Origin: Erwinia sp. S63
GTDB taxonomy: Bacteria; Pseudomonadota; Gammaproteobacteria; Enterobacterales; Enterobacteriaceae
Length of the DNA stretch: 64,000 nucleotides
Assembly (NCBI RefSeq): GCF_016625195.1
Contig: NZ_JACVUP010000017.1
Span: 1 to 64,000, forward strand
Reading direction: 5' to 3'
Shown: positions 26,170-35,602 of the stretch, piece by piece
Layout of the letters: each line of letters starts with the position of its first letter
Numbering within the stretch: position 1 is the stretch's first letter
Notes under the pieces: generated by a model
What the model was told of the DNA's origin: nothing
What the model saw: the letters and a program-made list of their open reading frames with translations, nothing else
The model's database searches: none
Program-made: the position numbers and the translations under genes

Positions 26170-27438
26170 ATGAGTTCTGCACCTTCATCTGCACCACTCT
26201 TCAGCCGTGCCCAGCGTCGTTGCCATCTGCTATTGCTACTGTTTCTGCCTGCTCCCGCGCTAACGCTTGAAAAGCTCTGCCAGTTAAATGGTGTTGATCC
26301 TGTCGTTGCCCGACAGGATATCGCGGATGTCGGTGATGAGATACAGCGCTTCCATCAACTGGAGTTACACCAGATGGTGGATGGCAGCTTCCGCATACAT
26401 GGGACGGAACTGGACAGGCGGCTCTGCCTGCTCCATTGGCTGCGACGCGCACTGCGCCTGTCGCAGGATTTCGTCTGCGAGCATTTTGCTCCCGTGCTGC
26501 GTCAGCGCCTGAAAGTGCTTAATATCGAAAAAGCGCTGTGGGATGAAACCAATCTGCAGGCATTGATTCAACATTGCAGTCTGCGACTGGCCCGTGATTT
26601 CACCCCGCGCGATCGCCTGTTTCTGCAAATCTTTATGAAGTACGCGCTGTGCCAACGGCAAAATGCGCTGTTCAATGAGAAACAGCGAATCTGGCTGGCA
26701 GCAAAAACCGAGCGCGCTGCCGCAGATGATGTGATTCACCACTGGCAGAAACGCTGCCATTTAGCACCGGACGTCAGCGAGACCGACTTCTGGACGCTGC
26801 TATTTAGTTTGATTCATGCGCCGGATGGGAATCAACTAGGAGACCACCAGGCGCAGCAGCTCATGCTGGCAGTGGAGGCATTAATCGTTCGTTTTGAACA
26901 GCTGGCGCAGACGCGTATTAAAAACCAGCACGAGCTGAAATTGCAGCTGTTCACTCATCTGGCGCAGGCGCTGGATCGCAGCCATTTTTCTATTGGTATC
27001 GATAACAGTGTGGCGCTGGACGTGGCGCGTCTTTATCCGCGCTTGCTGCGCACCACCGAACGCGCGCTGTATCACTTCAGCAGTGATTTCGGTACGCAAT
27101 TCAGCGCGGAGGAAGTGAGTCTGGTGGCGGTGCTGTTTGGTGCCTGGCTGATGCAGGAGAGTGCGCTGCAGGAAAAGCAGGTGCTGCTGTTGACCGGCGC
27201 GGATGCGGCAATGGAACAACTGCTGGAGCAGCAAATCCGCGAGATAACGCTGCTACCGATCAATATCACTTATCAGGATATGCTGCACTTTCAGCGTGAA
27301 GGGGCACCGCGTGACGTGGCGCTGGTGATCACACCCTACGCCACATCGTTACCGTTGTTTTCACCGCCGCTGATCCACGCCGAGCTGCCGCTGAGCTACC
27401 ATCAGCAGCAGCGTATTCGTCAACTGCTGGAAGCTTAA
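26170..27438 (+). CDS. csiE: Stationary-phase-inducible protein CsiE
   Basis: PRD-containing protein induced in stationary phase in E. coli; its molecular role is unknown. The N-terminal half looks like a divergent helix-turn-helix region. The C-terminal part carries a PRD-like segment (HLAQALDRSHFSIGIDN, then LYPRLLRTTERAL). The protein ends LPLSYHQQQRIRQLLEA, matching E. coli CsiE. Length 422 from the ATG at 26170; a TTG one codon upstream is also open. It is convergent with hcaT and overlaps its 3' end by 4 bp. Confidence 0.92.
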   Translation: MSSAPSSAPLFSRAQRRCHLLLLLFLPAPALTLEKLCQLNGVDPVVARQDIADVGDEIQRFHQLELHQMVDGSFRIHGTELDRRLCLLHWLRRALRLSQDFVCEHFAPVLRQRLKVLNIEKALWDETNLQALIQHCSLRLARDFTPRDRLFLQIFMKYALCQRQNALFNEKQRIWLAAKTERAAADDVIHHWQKRCHLAPDVSETDFWTLLFSLIHAPDGNQLGDHQAQQLMLAVEALIVRFEQLAQTRIKNQHELKLQLFTHLAQALDRSHFSIGIDNSVALDVARLYPRLLRTTERALYHFSSDFGTQFSAEEVSLVAVLFGAWLMQESALQEKQVLLLTGADAAMEQLLEQQIREITLLPINITYQDMLHFQREGAPRDVALVITPYATSLPLFSPPLIHAELPLSYHQQQRIRQLLEA

Positions 27439-28571
27439 GCAGCGCGCGGACGCATGAACAGTGCCGGGAGTGCCACCAGCGCCATCACCCAGAACAGATG
27501 CCCCTGTAAATGGGTAAACAGCACACCGCTGATCATCGTCATCACGGCAATCCCGCCGCCCATCGCCAGCGCAGAGTAAAGTGATTGCAACCGAATCACC
27601 TCTGCCCCTTTACGCGCGGCAATAAAGCGCATCGCTGCCAGATGGCATACGGTGAAGCTGCCACAATGCAGAATCTGCGCAGCAATTAACAGCGGCAGCG
27701 CGGTGCTGGAACCCAGCATCACCCAGCGCACTAAAGCACAGCAGCAAGAAAGCAGCAGCAAGTCGCGGGCACTCCAGCGACGGAACAGACGATTGCTCAG
27801 CGCGAAGATGACGATTTCCGCCACCACGCCCAGCGACCATAAATAGCCAAAGACGGTGGCAGAGTAACCCGCCTCTTGCCACCAGATGGCGCTAAAGCTG
27901 TAATAGGCCGCGTGTGCCCCTTGCATCAAGGTCACGCACAACATAAAGCGCCACACGGCATTCTCACGCAGCAGATCGCGCCACGCCGACCAACCACCGC
28001 TGGCGCCCTGCCGTGCATCGCCCTGCGGACGCGTTTTCGGCGGCAACATCATGCCAGACAGCATCACCAGCACACCCATGCTCAATAAGACCAAAATCGC
28101 CTGCGATGACCATGCGCTGACTAACATGCCGGTCAGTGCAGAGCTAATCACAAACGCCAGCGATCCCCACAAACGCACCGGGCCATAAGCCAGGCCGATT
28201 TGTTGGGTCCAGGTGGCAGCCAGCGCATCGCTGAGGGGCACCAGTGGCGAGAAGAACAAGTTAAAGCCCACCATCACCAGCAGCAGCCATAACCATTGGC
28301 TGCCAAACCAGAATCCGACGGCAAACAGGCACGTCATCAATGCCAGTAAACGTAAAGCGACAATCAGCTGAGAAGGATTTTTGACCTGCGAGGCGATCAA
28401 TAAACTGCCGACGAATCGCGCCACCATGCCGCAACCGAGCAGCAGGCCGATTTTTTCCGCATCCAGGCCAATGCCTTTGAGCCAGACGCTCCAGAAAGGT
28501 AAGTAGATGCCGTAACAGAAGAAGTAGGTGAAGTAGCTGAGTCCCAGCCATCTGGCCGATCCGATGGTCAT
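27435..28571 (-). CDS. hcaT: MFS transporter HcaT (3-phenylpropionate permease family)
   Basis: Twelve-helix major facilitator, annotated in E. coli as a putative 3-phenylpropionate permease. It keeps the conserved start SARWLGLSYFTYFFCYGIYL, the mid-loop with STGW-like SGGWSAW, and the LQGAHAAYYSFSAIWW and ILHCGSFTVCHLAAMR segments. I start at the ATG at 28571, which has GGGAGG five bases upstream and aligns with the E. coli N-terminus (378 residues); an upstream start at 28589 is less likely. No hca dioxygenase genes accompany it, so it is an orphan and its real substrate is uncertain. Confidence 0.9.
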   Translation of the reverse strand: MTIGSARWLGLSYFTYFFCYGIYLPFWSVWLKGIGLDAEKIGLLLGCGMVARFVGSLLIASQVKNPSQLIVALRLLALMTCLFAVGFWFGSQWLWLLLVMVGFNLFFSPLVPLSDALAATWTQQIGLAYGPVRLWGSLAFVISSALTGMLVSAWSSQAILVLLSMGVLVMLSGMMLPPKTRPQGDARQGASGGWSAWRDLLRENAVWRFMLCVTLMQGAHAAYYSFSAIWWQEAGYSATVFGYLWSLGVVAEIVIFALSNRLFRRWSARDLLLLSCCCALVRWVMLGSSTALPLLIAAQILHCGSFTVCHLAAMRFIAARKGAEVIRLQSLYSALAMGGGIAVMTMISGVLFTHLQGHLFWVMALVALPALFMRPRAA

Positions 28572-28671
28572 TTTGCCTCCCACAGGCATGTCGGCTGCGC
28601 CCGCAACCCATTGGGGCGCTACTTTGTCAGAGGCTTAAGCAAAAGTGAAATGAAAGGTCGGATCGCGCGCA

Positions 28672-28702
28672 TAAAAAAAGGATGGCCAGCGCCATCCTTT
28701 TT
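28672..28702 (-). terminator. glyA terminator
   Basis: GGATGGC/GCCATCC stem with a 4-nt loop and a T7 tract on the minus strand, just after the glyA stop. Confidence 0.85.
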
Positions 28703-28725
28703 CATCACATCAGCGTTATGCCAGA

Positions 28726-29979
28726 TCAGGCATACACAGGCAGACGCGCGCAGATATCGAGTACTTTCTGCTTGGTGCGCTCGATGGTCGCTTCGTCGTT
28801 GATGTTGTCCAGTACGTCAGCGATCCAGCCAGCCAGCTCGCGAACTTCCGCTTCTTTGAAACCACGACGGGTGACTGCTGGAGTACCAATACGCACGCCA
28901 GAGGTCACAAACGGGCTCTTCGGATCGTTTGGTACGCTGTTCTTGTTCACGGTGATGTTGGCGCGGCCCAACGCAGCATCCGCTTCTTTACCGGTCAGGT
29001 TTTTGCTCACCAGATCGATCAGGAACAGGTGGTTATAAGTACCGCCTGAAACGATGTTGTAGCCACGCTCCAGCAGAACCTCAACCATTGCTTTGGCGTT
29101 TTTAGCCACTTGCTGCTGGTAAGATTTGAACTCAGGCTCCATTGCTTCTTTGAACGCCACCGCTTTACCCGCGATTACGTGCATCAATGGACCACCCTGA
29201 CCACCCGGGAACACCGCGGAGTTCAGTTTTTTGTACAGATCTTCGTCGCCGTTTTTCGCCAGAATCAGGCCACCACGTGGACCCGCGAGGGTTTTATGGG
29301 TGGTTGAGGTGACGATGTGAGCATGTGGAACTGGGTTTGGGTACACATCAGCGGCGATCAGACCGGCAACGTGCGCCATGTCAACGAACAGGTAAGCGCC
29401 CACGCTATCAGCGATTTCGCGCATTTTTGCCCAGTCGCACACGCCAGAGTATGCAGAGAAGCCACCGACGATCATTTTTGGCTTATGGGTTTTAGCCAGT
29501 TCAGCCAGTTCGTCGTAGTTAATTTTGCCTGTTTCGTCGATGCCGTAAGGGATCACGTTATACAGTTTGCCAGACAGGTTCACTGGAGAACCGTGGGTCA
29601 GGTGACCACCGTGCGCCAGGTTCATACCGAGGATGGTGTCGCCCGGCTGCAGCAGCGCAGTGTAAACCGCGAAGTTAGCCTGTGAGCCAGAGTGCGGCTG
29701 CACGTTGGCAAAGTCTGCGCCAAACAGCTCTTTCGCGCGATCGATCGCCAGCTGCTCAACGATATCAACGTATTCACATCCGCCGTAGTAGCGTTTGCCC
29801 GGATACCCTTCAGCATATTTGTTGGTGAGCTGTGAACCTTGCGCCTGCATAACGCGTGGGCTGGTGTAGTTTTCAGAAGCAATCAGTTCAATGTGCTCTT
29901 CCTGACGCACCTTCTCTTGCTCCATAGCCTGCCACAACTCGGCATCATAATCGGCAATGTTCATATCACGCTTTAACAT
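28726..29979 (-). CDS. glyA: Serine hydroxymethyltransferase
   Basis: PLP enzyme that interconverts serine and glycine with tetrahydrofolate and is the main source of one-carbon units. The PLP lysine is K229 in TTHKTLAGPRGG. Length 417 and both termini (MLKRDMNIADYD, DICARLPVYA) match E. coli. A PurR box lies 116 bp upstream, as expected for a gene feeding purine synthesis. It is divergent from hmp across a 338-bp regulatory region, the E. coli arrangement in which MetR acts on both genes. Confidence 0.98.
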   Translation of the reverse strand: MLKRDMNIADYDAELWQAMEQEKVRQEEHIELIASENYTSPRVMQAQGSQLTNKYAEGYPGKRYYGGCEYVDIVEQLAIDRAKELFGADFANVQPHSGSQANFAVYTALLQPGDTILGMNLAHGGHLTHGSPVNLSGKLYNVIPYGIDETGKINYDELAELAKTHKPKMIVGGFSAYSGVCDWAKMREIADSVGAYLFVDMAHVAGLIAADVYPNPVPHAHIVTSTTHKTLAGPRGGLILAKNGDEDLYKKLNSAVFPGGQGGPLMHVIAGKAVAFKEAMEPEFKSYQQQVAKNAKAMVEVLLERGYNIVSGGTYNHLFLIDLVSKNLTGKEADAALGRANITVNKNSVPNDPKSPFVTSGVRIGTPAVTRRGFKEAEVRELAGWIADVLDNINDEATIERTKQKVLDICARLPVYA

Positions 29980-30094
29980 CCGGCATCTCCTGACTAGCTA
30001 ACTTTTTTAACGGCAGTTTAGGCCCCGGCAAGGGGCGAAGGCCAACAGTGTAAACGGTTTTGACAGGTGACGGTAGCGCCAATCCCCTCTTTTT

Positions 30095-30110
30095 ACGCAA
30101 ACGATTGGCA
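30095..30110 (-). promoter_or_regulatory. PurR operator of glyA
   Basis: TGCCAATCGTTTGCGT on the minus strand fits the PurR box, with the CGTTTGCGT half exact. The rest of the 338-bp glyA-hmp interval (29980-30317) holds no ORF I would call; besides this box and the NsrR site I see only AT-rich promoter DNA. Confidence 0.75.
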
Positions 30111-30270
30111 CGGCGCTGGAACGGGTTTTTTACGCATTTTTGCAAGCCTGTAAATCACGATATTTGCTCACGCTGAAGAGGAATATTTTTCAGGTTTGTG
30201 GGCCAGCTTCCAGCTTCAGCACCTAACCCGCAATCAAAACAGGGGATTTACAGGCTAGATGAACGATCAT

Positions 30271-30293
30271 AAGATGCATTTAAAATACATGTT
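30271..30293 (+). promoter_or_regulatory. NsrR operator of hmp
   Basis: Two 11-bp half sites, AAGATGCATTT and AAATACATGTT, are separated by one base. This is the full 11-1-11 inverted repeat of NsrR, close to the E. coli hmp operator. It lies 25 bp before the hmp ATG, placing hmp under NO-responsive repression. Confidence 0.85.
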
Positions 30294-30317
30294 TAAATTC
30301 ACTGTGAGGCATTCACC

Positions 30318-31502
30318 ATGCTCGATGCGCAAACTATCGCTACTGTAAAGTCTTCCCTGCCCGCTATTGCTCAGCTTGGCCCGCAACTTACTGGCCACTT
30401 TTACCAGCGTTTATTGACCCAGCATCCGGAACTGAAAAACGTCTTCAACATGAATAATCAGCGCAGTGGCAATCAGCGTGAGGCGCTGTTTAATGCCGTT
30501 GTCGCGTACGGCAGCAATCTGGAGAATTTAGCGGTGCTGCTGCCGGCGGTAGAGAAAATTGCGCAGAAGCACACCAGCCTGAATATTCAGCCGGCGCAAT
30601 ATGCAGTGGTGGGTGAAACGTTGCTGGCGACCATTGAAGAGTTGCTCAATCCCGGCGATGACGTTTTGCAGGCGTGGGGCAAAGCTTACGGCGTGCTGGC
30701 CGACGTGTTTATCCAGCGTGAAGAAGCGATCTATCGCGAATCAGAAGAGAAAGTGGGCGGCTGGCGTGGCGCACGCGACTTCCGTATCCGTGCTATCAAC
30801 ACTGAAAGCTCAGTGATCAAAAGCTTTGAACTGGTTCCCAACGATGGTCAGCCCGTGGCCGACTTCCTGCCCGGACAATACCTGGCCGTTAGTTTGCGAC
30901 CTGAAGGTAACGAGAATATCCAGCATCGCCAGTATTCACTCACCCATCGCCCCAACGCTAAATCTTATCGTATCGCGGTGAAGCGCGAAGAACACGGTAG
31001 CGTTTCCGGCTGGTTGCACGCCCATGCGAAGGTCGGTGATATTGTGCAATGTGCGGCACCGGCGGGTGATTTCTATTTGCAAACAAAGGGAGCCGCGCCG
31101 ATCACGCTGATTTCTGCCGGTGTGGGTCAAACTCCGATGCTGGCAATGTTAGCCAGCCTGGCTGAGCAGCAGTATGCGGGCGCGGTTAACTGGCTACATG
31201 CGGCCGAATGCGGTACTCAGCATGCTTTCGCGGATGAAGTGCAAGCCACAGGTTCACGCCTGCCGCACTTCGCCAGCCATATCTGGTATCGCCAGCCGGA
31301 AAGCCAGGACAGTGGTCGTTATGATGCTGCGGGGTTAATGGATCTCGCGGGCATTTCCAGTGAACTGAATCAGGCCGACCGTCAATTCTGGCTATGCGGG
31401 CCGCTGCCATTTATGCAGTTCGTCGCGCGCCAGCTGGTGGATGCCGGTATCAGTGCCGATCGTATCCATTATGAAGTCTTTGGCCCACACAAAGTGCTGT
31501 AA
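30318..31502 (+). CDS. hmp: Flavohemoglobin, nitric oxide dioxygenase
   Basis: Cytoplasmic enzyme that converts NO to nitrate using O2 and NAD(P)H. The N-terminal globin domain has the proximal heme ligand H85, distal-pocket Y29 and Q53, and Y95. An FAD-binding ferredoxin-reductase domain follows (RQYSLTH near 209-215), then the NAD domain (ISAGVGQTPMLAML, and LCGPLPFMQF near the end). Length 394 (396 in E. coli). The upstream NsrR site supports an NO-detoxification role. Confidence 0.97.
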   Translation: MLDAQTIATVKSSLPAIAQLGPQLTGHFYQRLLTQHPELKNVFNMNNQRSGNQREALFNAVVAYGSNLENLAVLLPAVEKIAQKHTSLNIQPAQYAVVGETLLATIEELLNPGDDVLQAWGKAYGVLADVFIQREEAIYRESEEKVGGWRGARDFRIRAINTESSVIKSFELVPNDGQPVADFLPGQYLAVSLRPEGNENIQHRQYSLTHRPNAKSYRIAVKREEHGSVSGWLHAHAKVGDIVQCAAPAGDFYLQTKGAAPITLISAGVGQTPMLAMLASLAEQQYAGAVNWLHAAECGTQHAFADEVQATGSRLPHFASHIWYRQPESQDSGRYDAAGLMDLAGISSELNQADRQFWLCGPLPFMQFVARQLVDAGISADRIHYEVFGPHKVL

Positions 31503-31503
31503 A

Positions 31504-31536
31504 CAAAAAAAGCCTGCGCAATGCAGGCTTTTTCAT
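31504..31536. terminator. Bidirectional terminator between hmp and glnB
   Basis: AGCCTGC/GCAGGCT stem (31512-31530) flanked by an A tract on one side and a T tract on the other, so it can stop both convergent genes. Confidence 0.85.
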
Positions 31537-31552
31537 GGGCTAACGAAGGGGC

Positions 31553-31891
31553 TTAGATCGCCTCTTCGTCCTCTTCACCGGTACGAATACGCACCACGCG
31601 CGCCACGTCGAACACAAAGATTTTGCCGTCACCGATTTTACCGGTCTGCGCGGTTTTCATAATGGCTTCAACGCAGGTGTCGACGATGTCATCACCGACC
31701 ACCATCTCGATTTTCACTTTAGGCAGAAAATCGACCATGTACTCCGCGCCACGATACAGCTCAGTGTGGCCTTTCTGACGACCGAAGCCCTTCACTTCAC
31801 TGACCGTCATCCCGGTGATGCCCACTTCAGCTAGAGCTTCGCGCACATCATCGAGTTTGAATGGTTTAATAATTGCATCGATCTTTTTCAT
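31553..31891 (-). CDS. glnB: Nitrogen regulatory protein P-II (GlnB)
   Basis: Trimeric signal protein that reports nitrogen and energy status to GlnE and NtrB and is uridylylated by GlnD. The uridylylation site Y51 (HTELYRGAEYMVDF) on the T loop and the C-terminal IRTGEEDEEAI are conserved. I start at the ATG at 31891 (MKKIDAIIKPFKLDD), giving 112 residues. The open frame runs further upstream only because it crosses an ERIC element. It is downstream of glrR on the same strand, the E. coli glrK-qseG-glrR-glnB order. Confidence 0.98.
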   Translation of the reverse strand: MKKIDAIIKPFKLDDVREALAEVGITGMTVSEVKGFGRQKGHTELYRGAEYMVDFLPKVKIEMVVGDDIVDTCVEAIMKTAQTGKIGDGKIFVFDVARVVRIRTGEEDEEAI

Positions 31892-31940
31892 GACAGATCC
31901 TTTTTTCACTCCCTCCATGATGGACGGATAACAAATAGTA

Positions 31941-32066
31941 TATACCCGTCCTGCTTCAAGTTGCAGAGGGGTTGGCGGCTCTCTTTTCCCCGAATTGCTT
32001 GATTGAGTAAGCTCATCGGGATGCTTTCGTTTGCTGCCTTCCTGCAACGCGAATTATTTAGGGTAG
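31941..32066. repeat. ERIC element (enterobacterial repetitive intergenic consensus)
   Basis: About 126 bp, close to the ~127-bp ERIC consensus. It starts TATACCCGTCCTGCTTCAAG, has a central GATTGAGTAAGCTC motif and ends CTTCCTGCAACGCGAATTAT followed by TTAGGGTA, so its termini are complementary. It occupies almost all of the glrR-glnB gap. Confidence 0.88.
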
Positions 32067-32096
32067 TCAATGGATGAATCAATATGCCGCAGCAAG

Positions 32097-33434
32097 CTAC
32101 TCTTTAAATTCACTGGCGTCCAGCTCATGGCGTGACAGCAGCTTATAGAATTCAGTACGGTTACGTCCAGCCAGACGCGCGGCGTTGGTGACATTTCCTT
32201 TGGTCATCTGTAGCAATTTGCGCAGATAGTTCAGCTCAAACTGATTACGCGCCTCGACAAAGGTTGGCAGCGCGGTGTTTTCACCCGCTAACGCCTGTTC
32301 CACCAGCGCATCACTGATCACTGGTGACGTGCTGAGCGCGACACACTGTTCGATCACGTTCACCAGCTGGCGTACGTTGCCTGGCCAACTGGCCCCCACT
32401 AGACGTTTCATCGCATCCACTGAGAAGCTGCGCACGAAAGGTTTATGGCGTTCAGCCGACTGGCGCAGCAAATGATTCGCCAACAGTGGAATATCTTCAG
32501 CACGCTCATGTAGTGCGGGAATCTTCAGGTTCACCACATTGAGGCGATAATAGAGGTCTTCGCGGAAACTTTTTTTCTCCATCGCTTTGGGCAGATCGCG
32601 ATGGGTGGCCGAGATGATACGCACGTTGATATCCACATCCCGATTACTACCGAGCGGACGCACTTTTCGCTCCTGCAAGACGCGCAGCAGTTTGACCTGC
32701 AACGCCTGCGGCATATCACCAATTTCATCAAGAAACAGCGTGCCGCTCTCCGCCGCCTGGAACAGCCCTTCTCGCGCACTCACTGCACCGGTGAAGGCCC
32801 CTTTAGCATGACCAAAGAGCTCAGACTCCAGCAGTTGCTCAGGCAAAGCACCACAGTTGATGGCAATAAACGGCTTGTTTGCGCGTGGGCTGGCGGCGTG
32901 AATCGCCTGAGCCAGCACTTCTTTTCCGGTACCGCTCTGGCCATTGATTAACACGCTGACGTCGGATTGCGCCACCATGTGCGCTTGATCCAGCAAACGC
33001 AGCATCAGTGGATTGCGCGTGACTACCGCTTCACGCCAGGTGTCATCACTGACTGGCGCGCGCTGTGCTAACGCTTCATCAATGGCTTTATACAGCGCGT
33101 CACGATCCACCGGTTTCGTTAGGAAACTGAATACGCCCTGCTGCGTGGCAGAAACCGCCTCGGGAATAGAGCCGTGTGCGGTGAGAATGATCACCGGTAA
33201 GCCTGCATGGCGTTTCTGAATTTCGCCAAACAACGCCAGCCCGTCCATTTCATCCATGCGCAGATCGCTGATCACCAGATCAACCTTCTCTTTTTGCAGC
33301 TGGCGCAGCGCATCCGGGCCACTTGCAGCGGTGGTCACCTGAAAGCCTTCACTGCTTAATCGCATCCCGAGAAGCTTCAGCAGGCCAGGATCATCATCCA
33401 CCAGCAGTAAACGTGCAGACTGTTTCATGGTCAC
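32097..33434 (-). CDS. glrR: Sigma54-dependent response regulator GlrR
   Basis: NtrC-family activator, phosphorylated by GlrK, that switches on the sigma54 promoter of the small RNA GlmY. The receiver domain has VDDDPGLL and the phospho-Asp in VISDLRMDEMDG (about D55-57 depending on start). The AAA+ domain has Walker A GQSGTGKE and the sigma54-contact loop GAFTGA, and a Fis-type HTH ends the protein (NVTNAARLAGRNRTEFYKLL). Length is 445 from a GTG that overlaps the qseG stop as GTGA; an ATG two codons in (33428) is the alternative. Two GlrR-type sites lie upstream of glmY. Confidence 0.96.
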   Translation of the reverse strand: MTMKQSARLLLVDDDPGLLKLLGMRLSSEGFQVTTAASGPDALRQLQKEKVDLVISDLRMDEMDGLALFGEIQKRHAGLPVIILTAHGSIPEAVSATQQGVFSFLTKPVDRDALYKAIDEALAQRAPVSDDTWREAVVTRNPLMLRLLDQAHMVAQSDVSVLINGQSGTGKEVLAQAIHAASPRANKPFIAINCGALPEQLLESELFGHAKGAFTGAVSAREGLFQAAESGTLFLDEIGDMPQALQVKLLRVLQERKVRPLGSNRDVDINVRIISATHRDLPKAMEKKSFREDLYYRLNVVNLKIPALHERAEDIPLLANHLLRQSAERHKPFVRSFSVDAMKRLVGASWPGNVRQLVNVIEQCVALSTSPVISDALVEQALAGENTALPTFVEARNQFELNYLRKLLQMTKGNVTNAARLAGRNRTEFYKLLSRHELDASEFKE

Positions 33435-34102
33435 TGATCCTCACTTTGTGCATCGCTGGCACCGTGCGAAGTGTCACTGCTGTCCGCTGGTTTACGTGAC
33501 GACAGCTGGCGTTCGATGTCAGTCAGGCGCTCAAGCTTACGCTGAGTCTCCTCCAGTGATTGCCGCAATTTGGTTTGCTGCTGGCGCAGGCTATCCAGTT
33601 CGGAATCGTGACTTTGCTGAAGTGCAGCATAGCGGCTGCGTTCACCGCTTAATGCCAACTGCGCCGCCTGGTTGCTGCGCCACAGCATGAGTAACGGACG
33701 CACGGAGGCAGGATAGGAGGCGCTGTAGCCATCTAACGTATCCACGAACTGGCGGCGCTCAAAGGGCGTCACATTGCCATTTGCCAGCAGAATGCCTTGT
33801 TTAAAAGCACGCGACCAGCCTTGAACCGGCCAGCGACGCGCTTCAGCCCGTGCTTCCGCAGGCGATAATCGTTCACCGCAGTCGATAGCACGCTGCCAGT
33901 AAAGGGGGTTGCTCATCGCTGCTGGCGTTTCAATTTTCCACACGTTTTGACAATCGGTCGCCAGATAATCTGGCAGCCGCACTTCTGGCTCAGGAAGATT
34001 GGTGCCATCGTGCAACGCGCTGCCCGTCGGCGCTGTCTGGCAGGCACTCAAGCCGAATGCCAGCAACGCGCAGCTAAAAAGTTTAATCAGGGTGTGTTTC
34101 AT
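33431..34102 (-). CDS. qseG: Outer membrane lipoprotein QseG
   Basis: Lipoprotein encoded between the GlrK and GlrR genes; in E. coli it interacts with the kinase and activates it. The signal peptide ends in lipobox GLSAC with Cys 21. A helical body follows, then a coiled-coil stretch rich in Gln, Leu, Arg and Glu (about 150-200; SLRQQQTKLRQSLEETQRKL). The tail is polar (SDTSHGASDAQSEDQ). Length 223 against about 237 in E. coli. It is coupled by 4-bp overlap to glrR and by a 3-bp gap to glrK. Confidence 0.92.
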   Translation of the reverse strand: MKHTLIKLFSCALLAFGLSACQTAPTGSALHDGTNLPEPEVRLPDYLATDCQNVWKIETPAAMSNPLYWQRAIDCGERLSPAEARAEARRWPVQGWSRAFKQGILLANGNVTPFERRQFVDTLDGYSASYPASVRPLLMLWRSNQAAQLALSGERSRYAALQQSHDSELDSLRQQQTKLRQSLEETQRKLERLTDIERQLSSRKPADSSDTSHGASDAQSEDQ

Positions 34103-34105
34103 TAA

Positions 34106-35533
34106 TCAGGCATTCCCGGCACTGGTCGTCAAAATGATTCGAAAACAGACATCCGCATCCTTACGCGTTACCAATTGCAAATCGCCCTGCATCCTGCGCA
34201 GACAATCTTTGGCGATGCTTAAGCCCAGCCCACTGCCCTTAACTGGCCCTTTGCGCTGCTGGCTACCCTGAAAAAAGGGCTCAAAAATCATCGCCTGCTC
34301 TTCAGCCGGAATCGGTGTGCCGGTGTTCGCCACCTCAATCCACACCTGGTTGCCTTTCTGTTGGCTCTGCAGCCAGATGTTACCGGATTCGCTGCCGTAG
34401 TTCACGGCGTTCGAATAGAGGTTATCGATGACCCTTTGCAGCAAGGTTGCCTCTGCCAGACAGTGCGTCACCTGAAGATCAACATGGGTGGTGATATGTC
34501 GCGCACTGGCAGGCAATGAATGGATTTTAACAACCGCATCAACGATGTCATTGAGCGCCACCGGCTCGAGTGCCATTGGGCCATCCGCCAGTTTGCGGTT
34601 GTAATCCAATAGCTGTTCGATGAGACGCTGCAGATGGCGACTGCTGGTGTCGAGGATCGCCACCACTTCCTGCTGTTCCGCATTGAGCGGCCCAGCCACC
34701 TGATCGGCCAATAATTCCGTGCCTTCACGCAAGCTGGCAAGCGGGGTTTTCAGTTCGTGCGAGAGATGACGCAAAAATTCATGACGCTGCTCTTCCAGCC
34801 AGCTCAGGCGCTCGCTCAGCCACACGATGCGCTGGCCAAGAGAGCGGATTTCACGCGGACCGCGAAAACTGACGCTGTCACCGAGCGCTTTGCCTTGCCC
34901 CAGTCGGTTAATCATCCGCTCTACGCGTTTAACCGGGCCGATGATCATGCCGGTAAACAGCAGCACCAGTGCGAGACTGATCAGAAACAGAATCAGCGCC
35001 TGCCAGCCGAAAAACTGCCCGCGATCGGCGATTTCGCGCTGGAGCTGCAAGCCGCGAGAAAATACCACTTCACGCGTCGCCTGCACCATTTGCGCATTAG
35101 CATCAGAAAAATGTTCCAGGGCCGTGGCGGCTTTTGCCACTGGGTTACCGTTATCGCACTGCACGCTGGCGAGCTGCGGCAAGGTTTCCTGCAGCGCTTT
35201 GAAGGAAGGAAGATCCGGCAGGCTATCTGCATGGCTGGTGAGCATCTGCCCGTACCGCGTCCACTGCGTCTGATAGAGCTTTTGCAAGGTGGCATCACCT
35301 AACACGCAATATTGACGATAACTGCGTTCCAGCTCGAGCGCCGTGCGCGCCATCGCCTCGCTGCGGCGCACGTCAGTAAAGGTATTGCGGTTGGTATCGG
35401 CGGCCTGATTACTCAGCGCAGAGAGGCTTTCCCAGGCTTGCCAGGCCAGCACCAGCAAGGGCAACAGCACCAGCAAAAATGCCATCAAAACCAACTGTCG
35501 CAGGGATCGGGGAAACAGACGCCATCTCTTCAC
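34106..35533 (-). CDS. glrK: Sensor histidine kinase GlrK (QseE)
   Basis: Inner-membrane kinase of the GlrK/GlrR system that controls GlmY and hence cell-wall precursor synthesis. Transmembrane helices at about 12-31 and 176-198 bracket a ~145-residue helical periplasmic sensor. A HAMP linker follows, then the H box with H259 in HLSHELKTPLASL, the N box (DNLYSNAVNYG) and the G box (KGSGLGLSIAKD). Length 475 matches E. coli. It is first in the glrK-qseG-glrR operon and lies directly downstream of glmY. Confidence 0.96.
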   Translation of the reverse strand: MKRWRLFPRSLRQLVLMAFLLVLLPLLVLAWQAWESLSALSNQAADTNRNTFTDVRRSEAMARTALELERSYRQYCVLGDATLQKLYQTQWTRYGQMLTSHADSLPDLPSFKALQETLPQLASVQCDNGNPVAKAATALEHFSDANAQMVQATREVVFSRGLQLQREIADRGQFFGWQALILFLISLALVLLFTGMIIGPVKRVERMINRLGQGKALGDSVSFRGPREIRSLGQRIVWLSERLSWLEEQRHEFLRHLSHELKTPLASLREGTELLADQVAGPLNAEQQEVVAILDTSSRHLQRLIEQLLDYNRKLADGPMALEPVALNDIVDAVVKIHSLPASARHITTHVDLQVTHCLAEATLLQRVIDNLYSNAVNYGSESGNIWLQSQQKGNQVWIEVANTGTPIPAEEQAMIFEPFFQGSQQRKGPVKGSGLGLSIAKDCLRRMQGDLQLVTRKDADVCFRIILTTSAGNA

Positions 35534-35602
35534 TACCGCACTTCCTTAAATGTGAGCTGTTGGCATGCTAACGAAGTATCAATAGGGAAGAAAGCATAGA
35601 AA

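Noticed and set aside
31892..32047. 52-residue N-terminal extension of glnB
   Set aside because: The extra codons are the translated ERIC element; GlnB proteins start at MKKIDAI.
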